Of a stretch of DNA of 64,000 nt, positions 13,455 to 24,200 are shown piece after piece. Made by a program: the position numbers and the translations under genes. Under the pieces are notes generated by a model. The model was given only the letters and a program-made list of their open reading frames with translations. It had not been told where the DNA came from and searched no databases. Source of the DNA: Apteryx mantelli (taxonomy: Eukaryota; Chordata; Aves; Apterygiformes; Apterygidae); NCBI RefSeq assembly GCF_036417845.1, contig NC_089981.1, forward strand, positions 25,316,001-25,380,000, in the 5' to 3' direction. How positions within the stretch are numbered: the first letter of the stretch is position 1; each line of letters begins with the position of its first letter.

Positions 13455-14204
13455 AAGCGTGTGCGGCCCCTACCGCCCCCCAGGGCCGACCCCCCCCGGG
13501 GCCCCGCTGCGGGCCCGGGCCGCCCCCCGCGGCCCACGCTGCGGCAGCCGGCTGCCCCGGGGGCTGGCGCCGGCCCCCTCCGGCCGTGCCCTGCTCGCCG
13601 GCGCTCCCGCGGCCGGTTTCATTCATGCTTTAGCTCCTTCGCCATCGCCCTCTGCGATTCAGGGAAAAGGAGAGCGCGTGTGGGCGGCCTCCGAAAGGCT
13701 TCCTGTCAATCAAGGCGGCGAGCTGAGAAGAAGGCGAGCGAGGGAGAAGGAGGGAGCGCAGCTTTCCCGGGGGAGGGGGCGGCTGTTGTTGCTGCCAGCC
13801 TCGCAGCCCTTCCCGGGGGCACCTGCGGAGGCGGGGGGGGCACTTCTGCCCCACAGGCCTTTCCGTGGGGGGGCTCCTCTCCCGCTCTCCTACCTACCCC
13901 CTTCCAGCGGCGGCGGCGGTGTGCGTGTGGGTAGGGGGGACTCGCGGCTGCTCTGTCTTCGCGAAAGCGGCGAGCCCTGCGCGTACGTGACGGCGGGGGC
14001 GGCGGGCGCGGGGGGCCCCGCGGCGCCGGCCGGGCGATGCGGGGAGCGGGCGGGCGTCCCCGCGGCTTTGCCGGGGGCTGGGGAAGTTGGGGAGGCCGAA
14101 GGGCGCGGTGCGGCCCCGGCCTCGGTCCCGGCCGCCCCGCTGAGGGGGGTGGAGGGTGGGGGAGGGGCGGCAGCGGGCTCTGAGGAGAGGCGCGGGGCAA
14201 GTTC

Positions 14205-14219
14205 TAACGGCCGTAACGG
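14205..14219 (+). promoter_or_regulatory. Tandem MYB-like sites
   Basis: TAACGG occurs twice in direct orientation, 9 bp start to start (TAACGGCCGTAACGG). This matches the MYB recognition core YAACNG. It lies about 280 bp upstream of the predicted first splice donor, in the likely promoter or 5' UTR. Confidence 0.35.
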
Positions 14220-14249
14220 TCGCGCGGAGGGAGGCGCCCGGCGCGCGCG

Positions 14250-14501
14250 CCCCCCGCGGGGGGCCGGGGAGGGGCTGCGGCGGGCGCGGCGCGGCGCGCA
14301 GCGGGGCCGGGGGCTCGGCGCAGGGAGCGGGCGCGGGCCCCGGAGCCCGGCGGCGGCGGCGGCGGCGGGCGGCTCTGCCTTCGTGCTCCCTGCGCACCTG
14401 AGCGCCGCGCTGGGCGGGACGGCGCAGGTGGGGGCGGGCGGCGGCGCCGGGCCCCGGGGGCAGCGGGCGGCGGCGGAGCTGCGGGCGGCGGCGGAGGGGA
14501 G
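14250..14501 (+). other. Candidate noncoding first exon (3' end at splice donor)
   Basis: GGGGAG|GTAAGG at 14501/14502 is a strong match to the vertebrate 5' splice-site consensus and sits in the centre of the CpG island, where first exons usually end. The 5' limit given is nominal because the transcription start cannot be read from the sequence. No in-frame ATG opening a plausible coding sequence was recognised before the donor, so I infer a 5' UTR exon with the coding start downstream, possibly outside the window. Supporting context is the (CGG)7 run at 14348 inside it and GC-rich flanks. The gene identity is unknown. Confidence 0.45.
14348..14368 (+). repeat. (CGG)7 trinucleotide repeat
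   Basis: Seven uninterrupted CGG units lie about 130 bp upstream of the predicted donor, probably in the 5' UTR or core promoter of the CpG-island gene. CGG tracts in such positions are length-variable and can affect transcription or translation in known vertebrate genes. No expansion is seen here. Confidence 0.85.
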
Positions 14502-14550
14502 GTAAGGCTGCGGCGGGGCGGCGGGGGGCGGCTGCGCCCGCGGCGGGGAC

Positions 14551-14570
14551 GGGCAGGGCAGGGCAGGGCA
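14551..14570 (+). repeat. (GGGCA)4 repeat, G-quadruplex-type
   Basis: Four exact GGGCA units supply four G-triplets separated by two-base loops, a canonical quadruplex pattern. The repeat starts 50 bp after the predicted exon-1 splice donor, on the strand that would be the RNA strand of the intron. Confidence 0.85.
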
Positions 14571-15041
14571 GGCCCCGTCCGGGGCTGCCCCGCGGAGGGG
14601 AGCAGCCGCAGCAGCCTGGTCCCCGGGGAAGGAGGGGACGCGGAGGTGGGCGAGCCGCCCGCGGCGGTGCGGGGGGAGGCGGGCAGCCCCCGCGCCCGCC
14701 TTCCCCTCGCGGCTGCCCCCGAGTCCGCAAGGAGGAGGGAGGGGGCGGGCGGCCGGGAGCGGCTCCCCCCAGCGCCGCCCGCGCCCCCGGGGCCTCCTAG
14801 CGCCCGCTCCCCGCCCGGCCCGGGGGAGGGGGGGTGGCGGTGTGCCCAAGGTCGGGGGCTTTTCTGTGAATTTGTCTCCCTCCTAACGTGCTAAAACACG
14901 CGAAGCAGACGCCGCTTTATTTGCGTCGTTGCTCCGGCTGGATGAACATAATGAAGCCGAGGAAAGGCTGGGGAGTTTGGGGCGGGGGGGCGCTTTTAAA
15001 TAAGCGTAGTCGGTAGTTAACCTGGCCGCAGTTAAAATACG

Positions 15042-15059
15042 AGCAGCAGCAGCAGCAGC
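15042..15059 (+). repeat. (AGC)6 trinucleotide repeat
   Basis: Six AGC units lie near the right edge of the CpG island, followed by TGCT so that the end forms a small CAGCAGCTGCT palindrome. No supported reading frame crosses it. Confidence 0.85.
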
Positions 15060-16350
15060 TGCTTTGCGATGCCCTGGCGGAGCCCTGCTGCCGCTCGGGC
15101 TGGTGCGGCGGTCGGCCCGGGGTACGCCGCCGCGTCCTGCTAGGTGGCGGTGCTGAGAGCAGCACGGCTCGTCTGGTAGGCAATGAGGTGCTGGGAAGCC
15201 GGAGACTTGTGTGCAGCTGGGTTTTGCCTGAATTACGGGGTGGTATGAAGTGACTGGTGGAAGGGAGCAGAACAGAGGCTTCACGATGTACTCTGTGAGC
15301 TTTTTTTTGCGATTAAGAGCAAATTTTCAAACTTTACTTACGCTTGTGCTATCATACAATGGTATGTTTGTCTGATTCTTGTATTGCATCTGGAAAGGAA
15401 AAAACAAATTAGTAGCTTAAGCCTTCTGCACTGCAACATTATTTACTAAGTTCCTGAGATTTGGATCCAGCTCCAGCGGTTGCCACTTGACTGGCAAAGA
15501 TTTACATCTGAGCATCAGTTTCTGTGCTTGTGTTAGAACAATAAATTATTGATTCAAAAGAAATGTGGCAGCATTGCTCTCTCTTCTTATTTCATGATTG
15601 TTATATGTACTGAGAAAGCATTTTTCAGGTTTTATTTCAGTGTTTTATCAGGCAACGTGAGATAATTTCTTTCTTGTATAAATCAGGTACTTAATGGATG
15701 AAATTCGTTGGATAGATCCAGAGCTTACACTAATCTCAGTAGATAGAGTGCTGAATTTTACCATGTGTAATATCTGAAGTAAAAAAAAAATCTATCTCCA
15801 CTTTCCTTGCACTCATTTTCCAGTTTTGTGCCTTCGGAGTAGCAGAATGTAGTGCTTTTGCTGCTGTTTGCATTGATAGGTTTGATTTAGGGTTATATAG
15901 CTGAAGACCAGCATTGTTCTGCGGCTCAATATTTTCCCACCAAGATAGAGGAAATTTAGCCTATTGGTTTGAGTGTGAATAGAATGGACCCCAGAACTCT
16001 CTTTTTACATATGCATATAATGAGTCCCACGGGTTTCTGTAGGTATGTGCAGGAAGGTAAGCATATGTTCACTCATATAATCCATTTTGCTGTAATTGAA
16101 TATATATTATTCCTTGTAGATTTTTGCTGATTTTTACTTCTCGCTTAGCATTATCACAATGGTTTAAGGGCTAAGCTTTGAAATGTTTGTCACTCCACTG
16201 CAGACATAGTTGCTAACTGGGTGTTGTGCATTTAAAGCTAGAACAAGGGACTTGAAATAGCGAAGCCAGCATTTTAGTAACACGTGCAATAAATGCTAGC
16301 AGATACAATAGGAATGCAAACTGAATGACTATAGCATGCATCTTTTGATG

Positions 16351-16366
16351 TTGATATTAATATCAA
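16351..16366. repeat. 16-bp perfect AT palindrome
   Basis: TTGATATTAATATCAA is its own reverse complement over all 16 bases. Each half carries an ATCAA/TTGAT core resembling ONECUT or other homeodomain sites. Regulatory use is inference only. Confidence 0.8.
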
Positions 16367-16475
16367 TAGTGATTTGGTACAAAGCAGAAAAGCAAATAAA
16401 TTCATTCAGTTTTTAAGTGCCTAAACTGGTTTGAAATGAAAGAGCTTGCTTCCATTAGGAGATGCATTTTGTGCT

Positions 16476-16497
16476 AAAAAAAAAAAAAGGGGGGGGG
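16476..16497 (+). repeat. A13-G9 junction
   Basis: Thirteen A are followed directly by nine G, an all-purine tract prone to slippage. No gene is linked to it. Confidence 0.85.
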
Positions 16498-19400
16498 ATA
16501 AAAAGGCAGAAAAGGTTATTTGCGAGCATTTTGTCTTCTGGACCTCAAAATTGCATTATGTAGCAGGATGCTTTCCTCATTGTTCCTTCTTTGTGTCTGG
16601 AAAGGCAGATGTTGCAACAGGAGGGACGATTACACTGGTTTGCAACACAGGAGGAAAAAAAAAATCTTCCTCTGACTCTTCCTGCCTCTGCCTAAAAAAT
16701 CAGACAAATACAGAAGTGTAAGTCCCTCAGATAGACTGAGAAATCCTGTGTTAAAAGCAAGGATTTGTTTTCCTGGTATCATTAGCTCCATTTAGGGCTT
16801 CTCAGCACAAAGGTGGTGCAGGAAAGTTAAGTTTGTTCAACAAAAGGTGTGAAGTTAATGCACAAATTTAAAGGAAATTCTGTTTCCAGAATAAAATAAG
16901 TTAACTTGTCTAACAGACTGTGTAAAAGAATTCCACTTGCTTGAATGGATCTTGCCGTTGTCCACAAACAAAACTCTCACCAAAAGTCAGGAGGTTTCAG
17001 ATCTTTCTGTCTTGTGGGATGTTGAGTCAAAAGGCAGAAGAGGCAGTGAAGATTCAAGCCCTGAAGGTTTTTGCAGAAGAGGCTTTCTGAGTTGGGATTT
17101 TGTCATGTACTTTTTAAAAAGCTGTATCTTCACAAAATTAATGGGAGTTTTGTTATTGCAGGTTCTCTTTGGGTTTGCTTGTTATCCTGTGCAGACTGTA
17201 GCAAAGTGTGACTGATGTGACCCCTAAGCTCATCCTGTAATAGGGCATGGGCTCTCAGTGTAAGTTGACACTTTGTAGAATTTAGTTTTAGCTTTTAGAT
17301 GTAAACACAATGTTTCTACTTTAGAGGATGTCTGAGACTCCTTGCAGACTAAACATTCAAGTGGATCTTAAGCACTGAATAACTGACTCGTGCTACTGGC
17401 GTCTTTCAGCAGAACAAGGTCAGAGGAGACCCTGATTACTTCCCTCCGGCCCCACTTTCATGTTGTTTTGATAAATAAGTTTAACATCAAGAAATGACTC
17501 AAAGGGGCAAAAAAACAGTAGCAAAAAAGACATTTCTCTCTTCCACATGCATAATTTATCACCTTATGGAAGTTTGGTCATCTGTTTCTTGCCATACAAC
17601 AGGCAGAAACTTCATTACATGTAATGTACTTGGCACCTTTGGCCCTTTATATGCTACTGCATTGCAAGTGAGTCATGATATTCCGAAAAGGAAAGGGTCT
17701 TGCAAGTCTATGGAAAGCAACAGGGCATTTTATTCCACTGGGGAGCTCTGGCGCAGTAATTCTTTCAGTTCAGTATTTTCAGACTCCCCATCCTTAAATG
17801 GTATGGAACCAACCTGATCTGTGATTTCAAGCAACATTTTAAAGAATGAGTATGGCAGTAATTTGCACGTTAGAGGTCAGATTTGAGCTTGTGTTGTAAG
17901 ACCCTTGATTTTGACCAGCTAGAATTATATGTGGTTCTGTACGTGCTTGGTTTGTGTCTTTTTCTCTTAGCCCTTCCTTGCTTTGTGATCTGCTGCACAT
18001 AACCTAAATCCTGACCTGTCCAGGGCAAGAGCAGCCTTGCATAACTCATTTCAGTGGGGCTCAAGTCCTTGTTTGCAGTTCTAAGAGGCTAGTGATTTAG
18101 AAATTAACAGTCTGACCTTCATGGCTGATTTAAGGTTGAGGGTAGCTCCCTCAAATATTCTAAACAGACTTAATTATTGCAGAAAGGTGTTAGTTTCTTG
18201 TTTTCTTCTTAATTCCTTATCATAATTAGTTTGGTTCTATGTTTTGCTACTGTGCTTGCTCATGTAACACCTAGCTAGTGCAACCTTCTGCATTTCTGCT
18301 ACAAGTGACATGTGAACACAACTGCATGGGTTAGCAGCTCCAGTTTTTGACACAAACTCACCCTGCAGGTATAAGCAGCCCAGTTAGGTTATGGGTAGAC
18401 TATAATCTCCCATATATAGTGTCAGATAAATACCTTCAGACTGGCCTCGTCAATCACTACATTATAAAAAAGCCATTTAGACCCTCTTTTTGAAAAGAGT
18501 TGAGTACATGATGCTGGGCTCACATAGCAACGAGTACAAAAATAAAAAAGAATGCTAACTACATGTAATATATTTTACATGTATGAATTTGTTTAGGATA
18601 ATATGTATTTGCATTATTCTAACTGTGTAGCATGCAAACTCAGTACTCTTGGATGTGCCTGGATATGAACTACTGTCCGTATAGGTTCTGAAAGCTTCAG
18701 TGAAAACAATTATTGATAGTTGCAAGGTGCAGAGACTATTTTTTTTGCCCATAGGCATTACTGTCTCACACACAGCCAGCATGCCATTAACTAGAATAAT
18801 GCAAACTAAAGTCTGTTGTATACACCTCTCTATCAAACTGCATAAGCTATGACACAGCTAGTCTTAATTACACTGCTTTCTTAAACCACTAAAAATTTTG
18901 TACTTCATGTTTCACTAGAATTGTTCTACCATTCACTTTGTCCACAGATCATGTTTCATTAGAAGTGCTGAGGAGCACCCAGAACTCTGAAGACAGCAGT
19001 TTTGTGCAAGATAAGAATGTTCCTTAAAGAAGCTGATGGAGGATAGAGCTCCAGAGTACCTGGCAGACACTGACAGCATAAGATGACACCATAGTCTAGT
19101 CTGAAATTGTAAGTCTAAGGAAGACTAGATATCCTTCACTTTACAAGAAGTTATTGCACCTAAGAAATTCAATAGTGGGCTAGAGTTTGCTTTCAGGACC
19201 TGTGCAAATGTGTTTTTCTGTTCAGTTACATTAATATGACTATGGAGTGACTAGTTTCTCTTTGGTGGGTTTGATATTCTGTATACGCAGGTGTAAATTG
19301 AATCCATGTTCTTTAGAGGAAGTAGAGTTTATTTACCCTGGTGAACTTGAGATTGGCACCCATCATTTCTGAACTTCTTAATTTCTAGAACTGCTAAGAA

Positions 19401-21209
19401 AGCTAGGAAATAGATAGTTTAAGTTTTACAGCATGACTAAAACTACTGGTTCTGAAGGAGTCTCCATTTCCAAAGCTGTGAGTTCATAAGGCATTGGTTC
19501 ACTTGCAGCAGGCTGTGTTTGGAAGCTGCAGTTGCCAACAGTCATGAAATCATTAACATCATGAAATATGCAAAATATTTCACATGAATGATGCCTGTAC
19601 CCTTACAGAGTCTTTTTACCACTGAGGCTTTTGCAGTATAGGGACCTGTCATCAGGGAGCAGTTTACAAGTCAGGAGACTAGAATGTTAATACTGCATAT
19701 TGCACTTGAAGTACATTACACCATTGTAACTCCTATATTAAATACAAAAATAACACTATGCTTGGCAGATACAAGATTGATAACTACTATTGGGAAAAAA
19801 TCAGTATTAATAGATCTTTTAGTGCAAACTACAAGTCCCGTGGATTTAGGTTTTTCCACTTCAAAAAGGGGAAGAATTCTATCTCAGGCTTCCATTTCCT
19901 TTCACCTTCATTAAACAGTTCTTGTAAGAAAGAGTAAATGCAGTAAGTAATCTCACCAAGTATGTTTCTAGTTGTAAAGCAAGAGGGATCAAATCCTGTC
20001 ATTTGTTCCTGTGACCCTGAGAAATGCAGAAGACATATATTTGGTTGTGAAACAGGACTAATTTACCTGCAGAAATGTACTAACATTAATTTACCGAGCT
20101 TATTTTCCTTATGCACACACCTTTTCCAGAACCAGACGTCGAACGTGGAGAGGCATACGACTGTAAATATTCAGAATGGCTATTCTGGTAGCTTCCCCTG
20201 TGTAGAAATACTCTTAGATATAAATTACTATTGCAGATAGTTGGGGAAATCACATCTAAACCTAGAGGAGCAGAAGAATAAAACAAAAAAAGAAGCCCAG
20301 TAACAATGCAAGTTTAAGTGTAACCAAACATACAGAGATCTTCAAAGCACATATGCTTTGGTAAAGATACATATTTTTATCTGTAAGCCCAATGTGATAA
20401 GTTTAGATTAAATTTCTTCTTACGTATCCACTCTTGTTTCATATTTATGTATAGTGATAGCCATTTTGAACAGTGGTAGAAGACTTTCTGATTAGAGCTG
20501 TAGCTTTTTATTCAGGTAATGAGGGATCTTATATTAACAGCACGGCAGAGAAGTGATCCTGTGATATATGTTATTTCTTGATGCCCATGTAATTTAAATC
20601 AGCAGAGTTATACCTACAAATCAGAGTCTTGCTGAATCCTGAATTTTGTGTGTGTGGAGATGCATACCCTCTACTCAAAACTTAAGCAGTACAGTTAAAG
20701 TTAATGTATATTATATGTCACTAAGAATTAGATGCTAAAAATTGGTATAGGGATAGCACTAGACTCTAAAATTATGTTGGTAAAAGTGTAAAATTGTTTA
20801 AAATCAGTAAAGGAGTAGACATGGGACAATAGGGGCTGTTGCATGCAGAGCGACAAACAGGATGCTTGAAGGAACTTGTCCTTAAAAAATATATATATTT
20901 TTTAATGATTTGTAGGAGTTTTGGTAAAAATCAGTAAGTATTTTTAATTTCCTTTGTAATAAAAAGCATTGTAATTGGTGTTGTCAAGCTCCTAAGTGTT
21001 CGACACTGGAATATTTGCACTGTGGGACTACATCAACCTGTTGAAACATTGCAAACGAAAGTTAAAGGAAGTATTGCAACAAGTTCAGTGTTGGCCTGCA
21101 AATTAAAAAATAATCTAAAATCATGACTGTCCTTTTTTAAAAATTGAAATTGAAGTTTAAATTGAAAATGTTTTAGAAAACAATGACTTTATTGAGATTT
21201 AATTTGGAT

Positions 21210-21258
21210 TTATATATTTTATATATATATGAATATATATATATGATTATATATATTG
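21210..21258. repeat. AT-rich low-complexity tract
   Basis: An interrupted series of TATATA stretches with short GA interruptions, nearly free of G and C. It resembles a decayed dinucleotide microsatellite. Confidence 0.75.
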
Positions 21259-24200
21259 TTTCAGTTATTCCATGTCTTTCTATATCTCTCTTTGCGTTGT
21301 TTCTTTTATAACCTACTCCTATTGTTTCTAACATTCTTAGAAGGAGAAACTTGAAACTTGCACTTCTTGAAGAGGATTCTATTCAAGCTAACAGGGCCAT
21401 TTGTATTTGCTAATATTAAGTCTGTGCATAACTTCTTTCAGTATTAAAACTGCAGCATACTTATGCTACCATTTTAATGTGTAGTTTACCTCTCTGCTGA
21501 TTTCACTTCTTGGTGGGGCAACTTTGATGAATTTGGAGGATGAATTCATTTGTAGGAATGTATACTTTTGTTTTGGGGTGTATTTGGCTTGTTCTGAAGC
21601 TTCACTCAGTCCATGCCTCAGTTGCCCTTTACTGGCCTTCAGTTGCCCAGAGCTCTGTTGACTGGCCAGCAAGTCTCGGTGTTTAATACTGTGGGTCTCT
21701 AGCCAAAGACAGACTGCACAGTTTCTGAGGTGACAATGCTGCCAAGCCAACAGAGATAGACCAGGATCTGTTTTGTGTTGCTCTTCATTTCAGGTTTTCT
21801 GTCATATTCTCTCTGAAGGCCGTGCTCTTTTAAACAACAGGAACACAAGCAATACCACGAAAGTCATACCATTCCTCACAACCAGAAACTTCCTTCTTCA
21901 GCAGGCCTCAATTTGCATCTCCTCAGTACAAGCCTCAAAGGAGTCTTTTACTCCTCTGAACAGCCTGCACTTGTGCATCATTCTGTTCTTATTTACATCT
22001 TCAGTCCCTTAAACAATTCGCACCTTTTATGACTACAGTAGGAGAAATATTCCCACACCTCTGATTCTCTGGAGGCTGAGCTCCTAATCCAGAGCATCCA
22101 CTCATTTCTGGATTGATATCTGGATTTCTCCCTAGTATTGCCCAAGGATGAGATATCTTATGCAGAAGACAGTGTCCACACCTCCTCTCCTGAAGAGGTA
22201 AACTCAGTTTTTCAAATCATTTGTCATCTCTCCTCTAAAACAGAAGCTAGACATTCTTGCAGCCAGACAGCTGGCAGGACAGAAATCTGTACAGGTCCCC
22301 GGAAGGCGGTTCCCTATGCCTTCTCTTGTGAATGCCAAACAGCCCAACAGGAGCCACAGCCAATTAATTTTACACCGTTTGAATTCTAGCCAGTGCGATT
22401 AGCAACTTTCTTCAGTGTCACAGTTCTTGCTTTCCTCATGTTGTAACCAGTAGGCCTTGCAAGAAATTTTAAGCCTGTAGGCATGGAAATTCGGAGCATG
22501 TCTTCTAATTACAGAATTATCTCAGGCACTGCTTCATGCACAGGCCTCTTTCAGAGATTTGATAACCCTTTAAAACCAGCCTTGCTTCATCTGGTGCTTT
22601 TATCAGCTTTCCCTTGTGACTGATGATTTGCTTTGTTTGCAGTGAAGGCATAGTCAAGCCACTGGAATACTGGTGGCTTTCCAGTGTTGCTAGGCTTTGC
22701 AGAGTCCAAGATTGCCTGGGATCTGTGGCTTGCCCCTTCCCTGTAATCTCTGAAGGAAGGTTTTGCCCTCCAGGACTGGTGTGTTTGTGGACTATTTATA
22801 GGAAGCCGCGCTGGAAGACATTAACTCTTGAGGCTATTAACAGCACTAAACATGATTTATGAATTCTTTTTTAATCTGAAGTTTATTATCACATGATACT
22901 TAGTTGCTCATACACAACCTATCCATTGAGCCACTTCCAAAATAAGATTACATCTCATTTTTCACTAATTCTGCCCTCCAGAAGGTGGCAGTCCTGATGC
23001 TTTCTGCCCTGAGCACAGAGACAACCATTTTCTTTCTCCCTACAGAGAGTTGCCACTCCCCTCCACTGGAAAATATGTTCTGTTTGTAATGCTGGCAGTG
23101 GCGGGAGTCACTAATGGCATCTTAGAGATTGTTAGGAATGTTTTGAAAATGTTGGCATTTTATAAAGGTGCAGAGAGCTTTTACAAATACCATTGAATAA
23201 AACCAAAATTACTGAAAAATATGCTAAGAGTTTTGCACAATGGGGAGGGGGGTCTTTGTTCTGAAATGTATCTCTCAGGTGCTATAAATAATAACTATTT
23301 TCATAATAGATGACATGCAGTCTGTAAAAGCAGGTCATTCCAATTACTAGCTTGTTTCTTCCCTCCACTTCAATGCCAGGAGATTTTTAGCAACCAGCAG
23401 CGTTTCAGACTTCTTTAGGTAGAGGTGAATGCTTTATGGGTGTGAAATCAAGGGGAAGGCCCCAGTGGAGTATAGCAGGCTTTGGAATGACTCGGAAGGC
23501 AGGATTCCAAAAGTTTAGATAGGCTTAACCAGCCTTTTTTGGCAGACAGGCAGGCAGACAGATGCTTATCTAATTTCAATCTTAAAGAAAGACTGTATCT
23601 TGCAGCCCCATTCCTGCCTCCCATCAGCTTGCCAAGACTGCAGTCTTACTTCGTGTGTGCAGAATGACAATTGTGAATTAATGGTAATGGGATTGGGAGA
23701 GAAGGAGTTGAGAGGTTTCTTTTCTGGTGGAGAATGGCACTTGGGAGCAGAACAGTCCATTGAACCTGCTCTATTCTCCCGTCTGGTGTCTGAAAATTGG
23801 GTTGTCACAAGCAGTCCATGGGTTGTAGGCTGACAGTTGTTGTATGCAGATGTAGTGACAGCACACCAGCCCCAGAGGCTTTTCCACACAGTTGCTCTGG
23901 AGATTTATTCTTAAAATTCTGCTGGTTATCACTCAAAAGGTGGGTAGCTTGATTTCCCTGCATATATTCCATGTGTTTCTCAATAGTTCATTAGACTTTG
24001 CATGTTATAGAGGTCTCTTGGACTTGACCAAAATTCAGGCTATATAAAATACAGGCTTGTGGTCCCATACAATAATAAATAACAGTCAGGCTCCTGCAGG
24101 CCTGCTAATGGCAGTGAGAGTTCTTATGGGCTTGAGGTTTCATTTTTCTCCACTCTTGCAAGATTTCGGTCATACTGTTTAGGTCAGGAGATTTGCAAGC

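Larger units (their letters stand above)
13240..15180 (+). promoter_or_regulatory. CpG island, probable promoter of an unidentified gene
   Basis: About 1.9 kb of very GC-rich sequence with dense CpG dinucleotides sits in otherwise AT-rich DNA, the hallmark of a vertebrate CpG-island promoter. It carries several GC-box-like GGGCGG stretches, a TGACG half-site in GCGTACGTGACGGC (near 13982-13995), a doubled MYB-like site (14205-14219) and a strong splice donor (exon end 14501). No TATA box is evident in the GC-rich core, as is usual for this promoter class. All long open frames here are Pro/Arg/Ala/Gly-rich composition artefacts lacking domains. Plus-strand transcription is inferred from the donor only; a divergent transcript is possible. 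The gene was not recognised. Confidence 0.8.

Noticed and set aside
13134..14894. Long open frames in the CpG island on both strands (up to 348 codons)
   Set aside because: They are extreme Pro/Arg/Ala/Gly-rich translations in several overlapping frames on both strands at once, as expected where GC content makes stops rare. Several lack a true ATG and some cross the uncertain G-run. No domain is visible.
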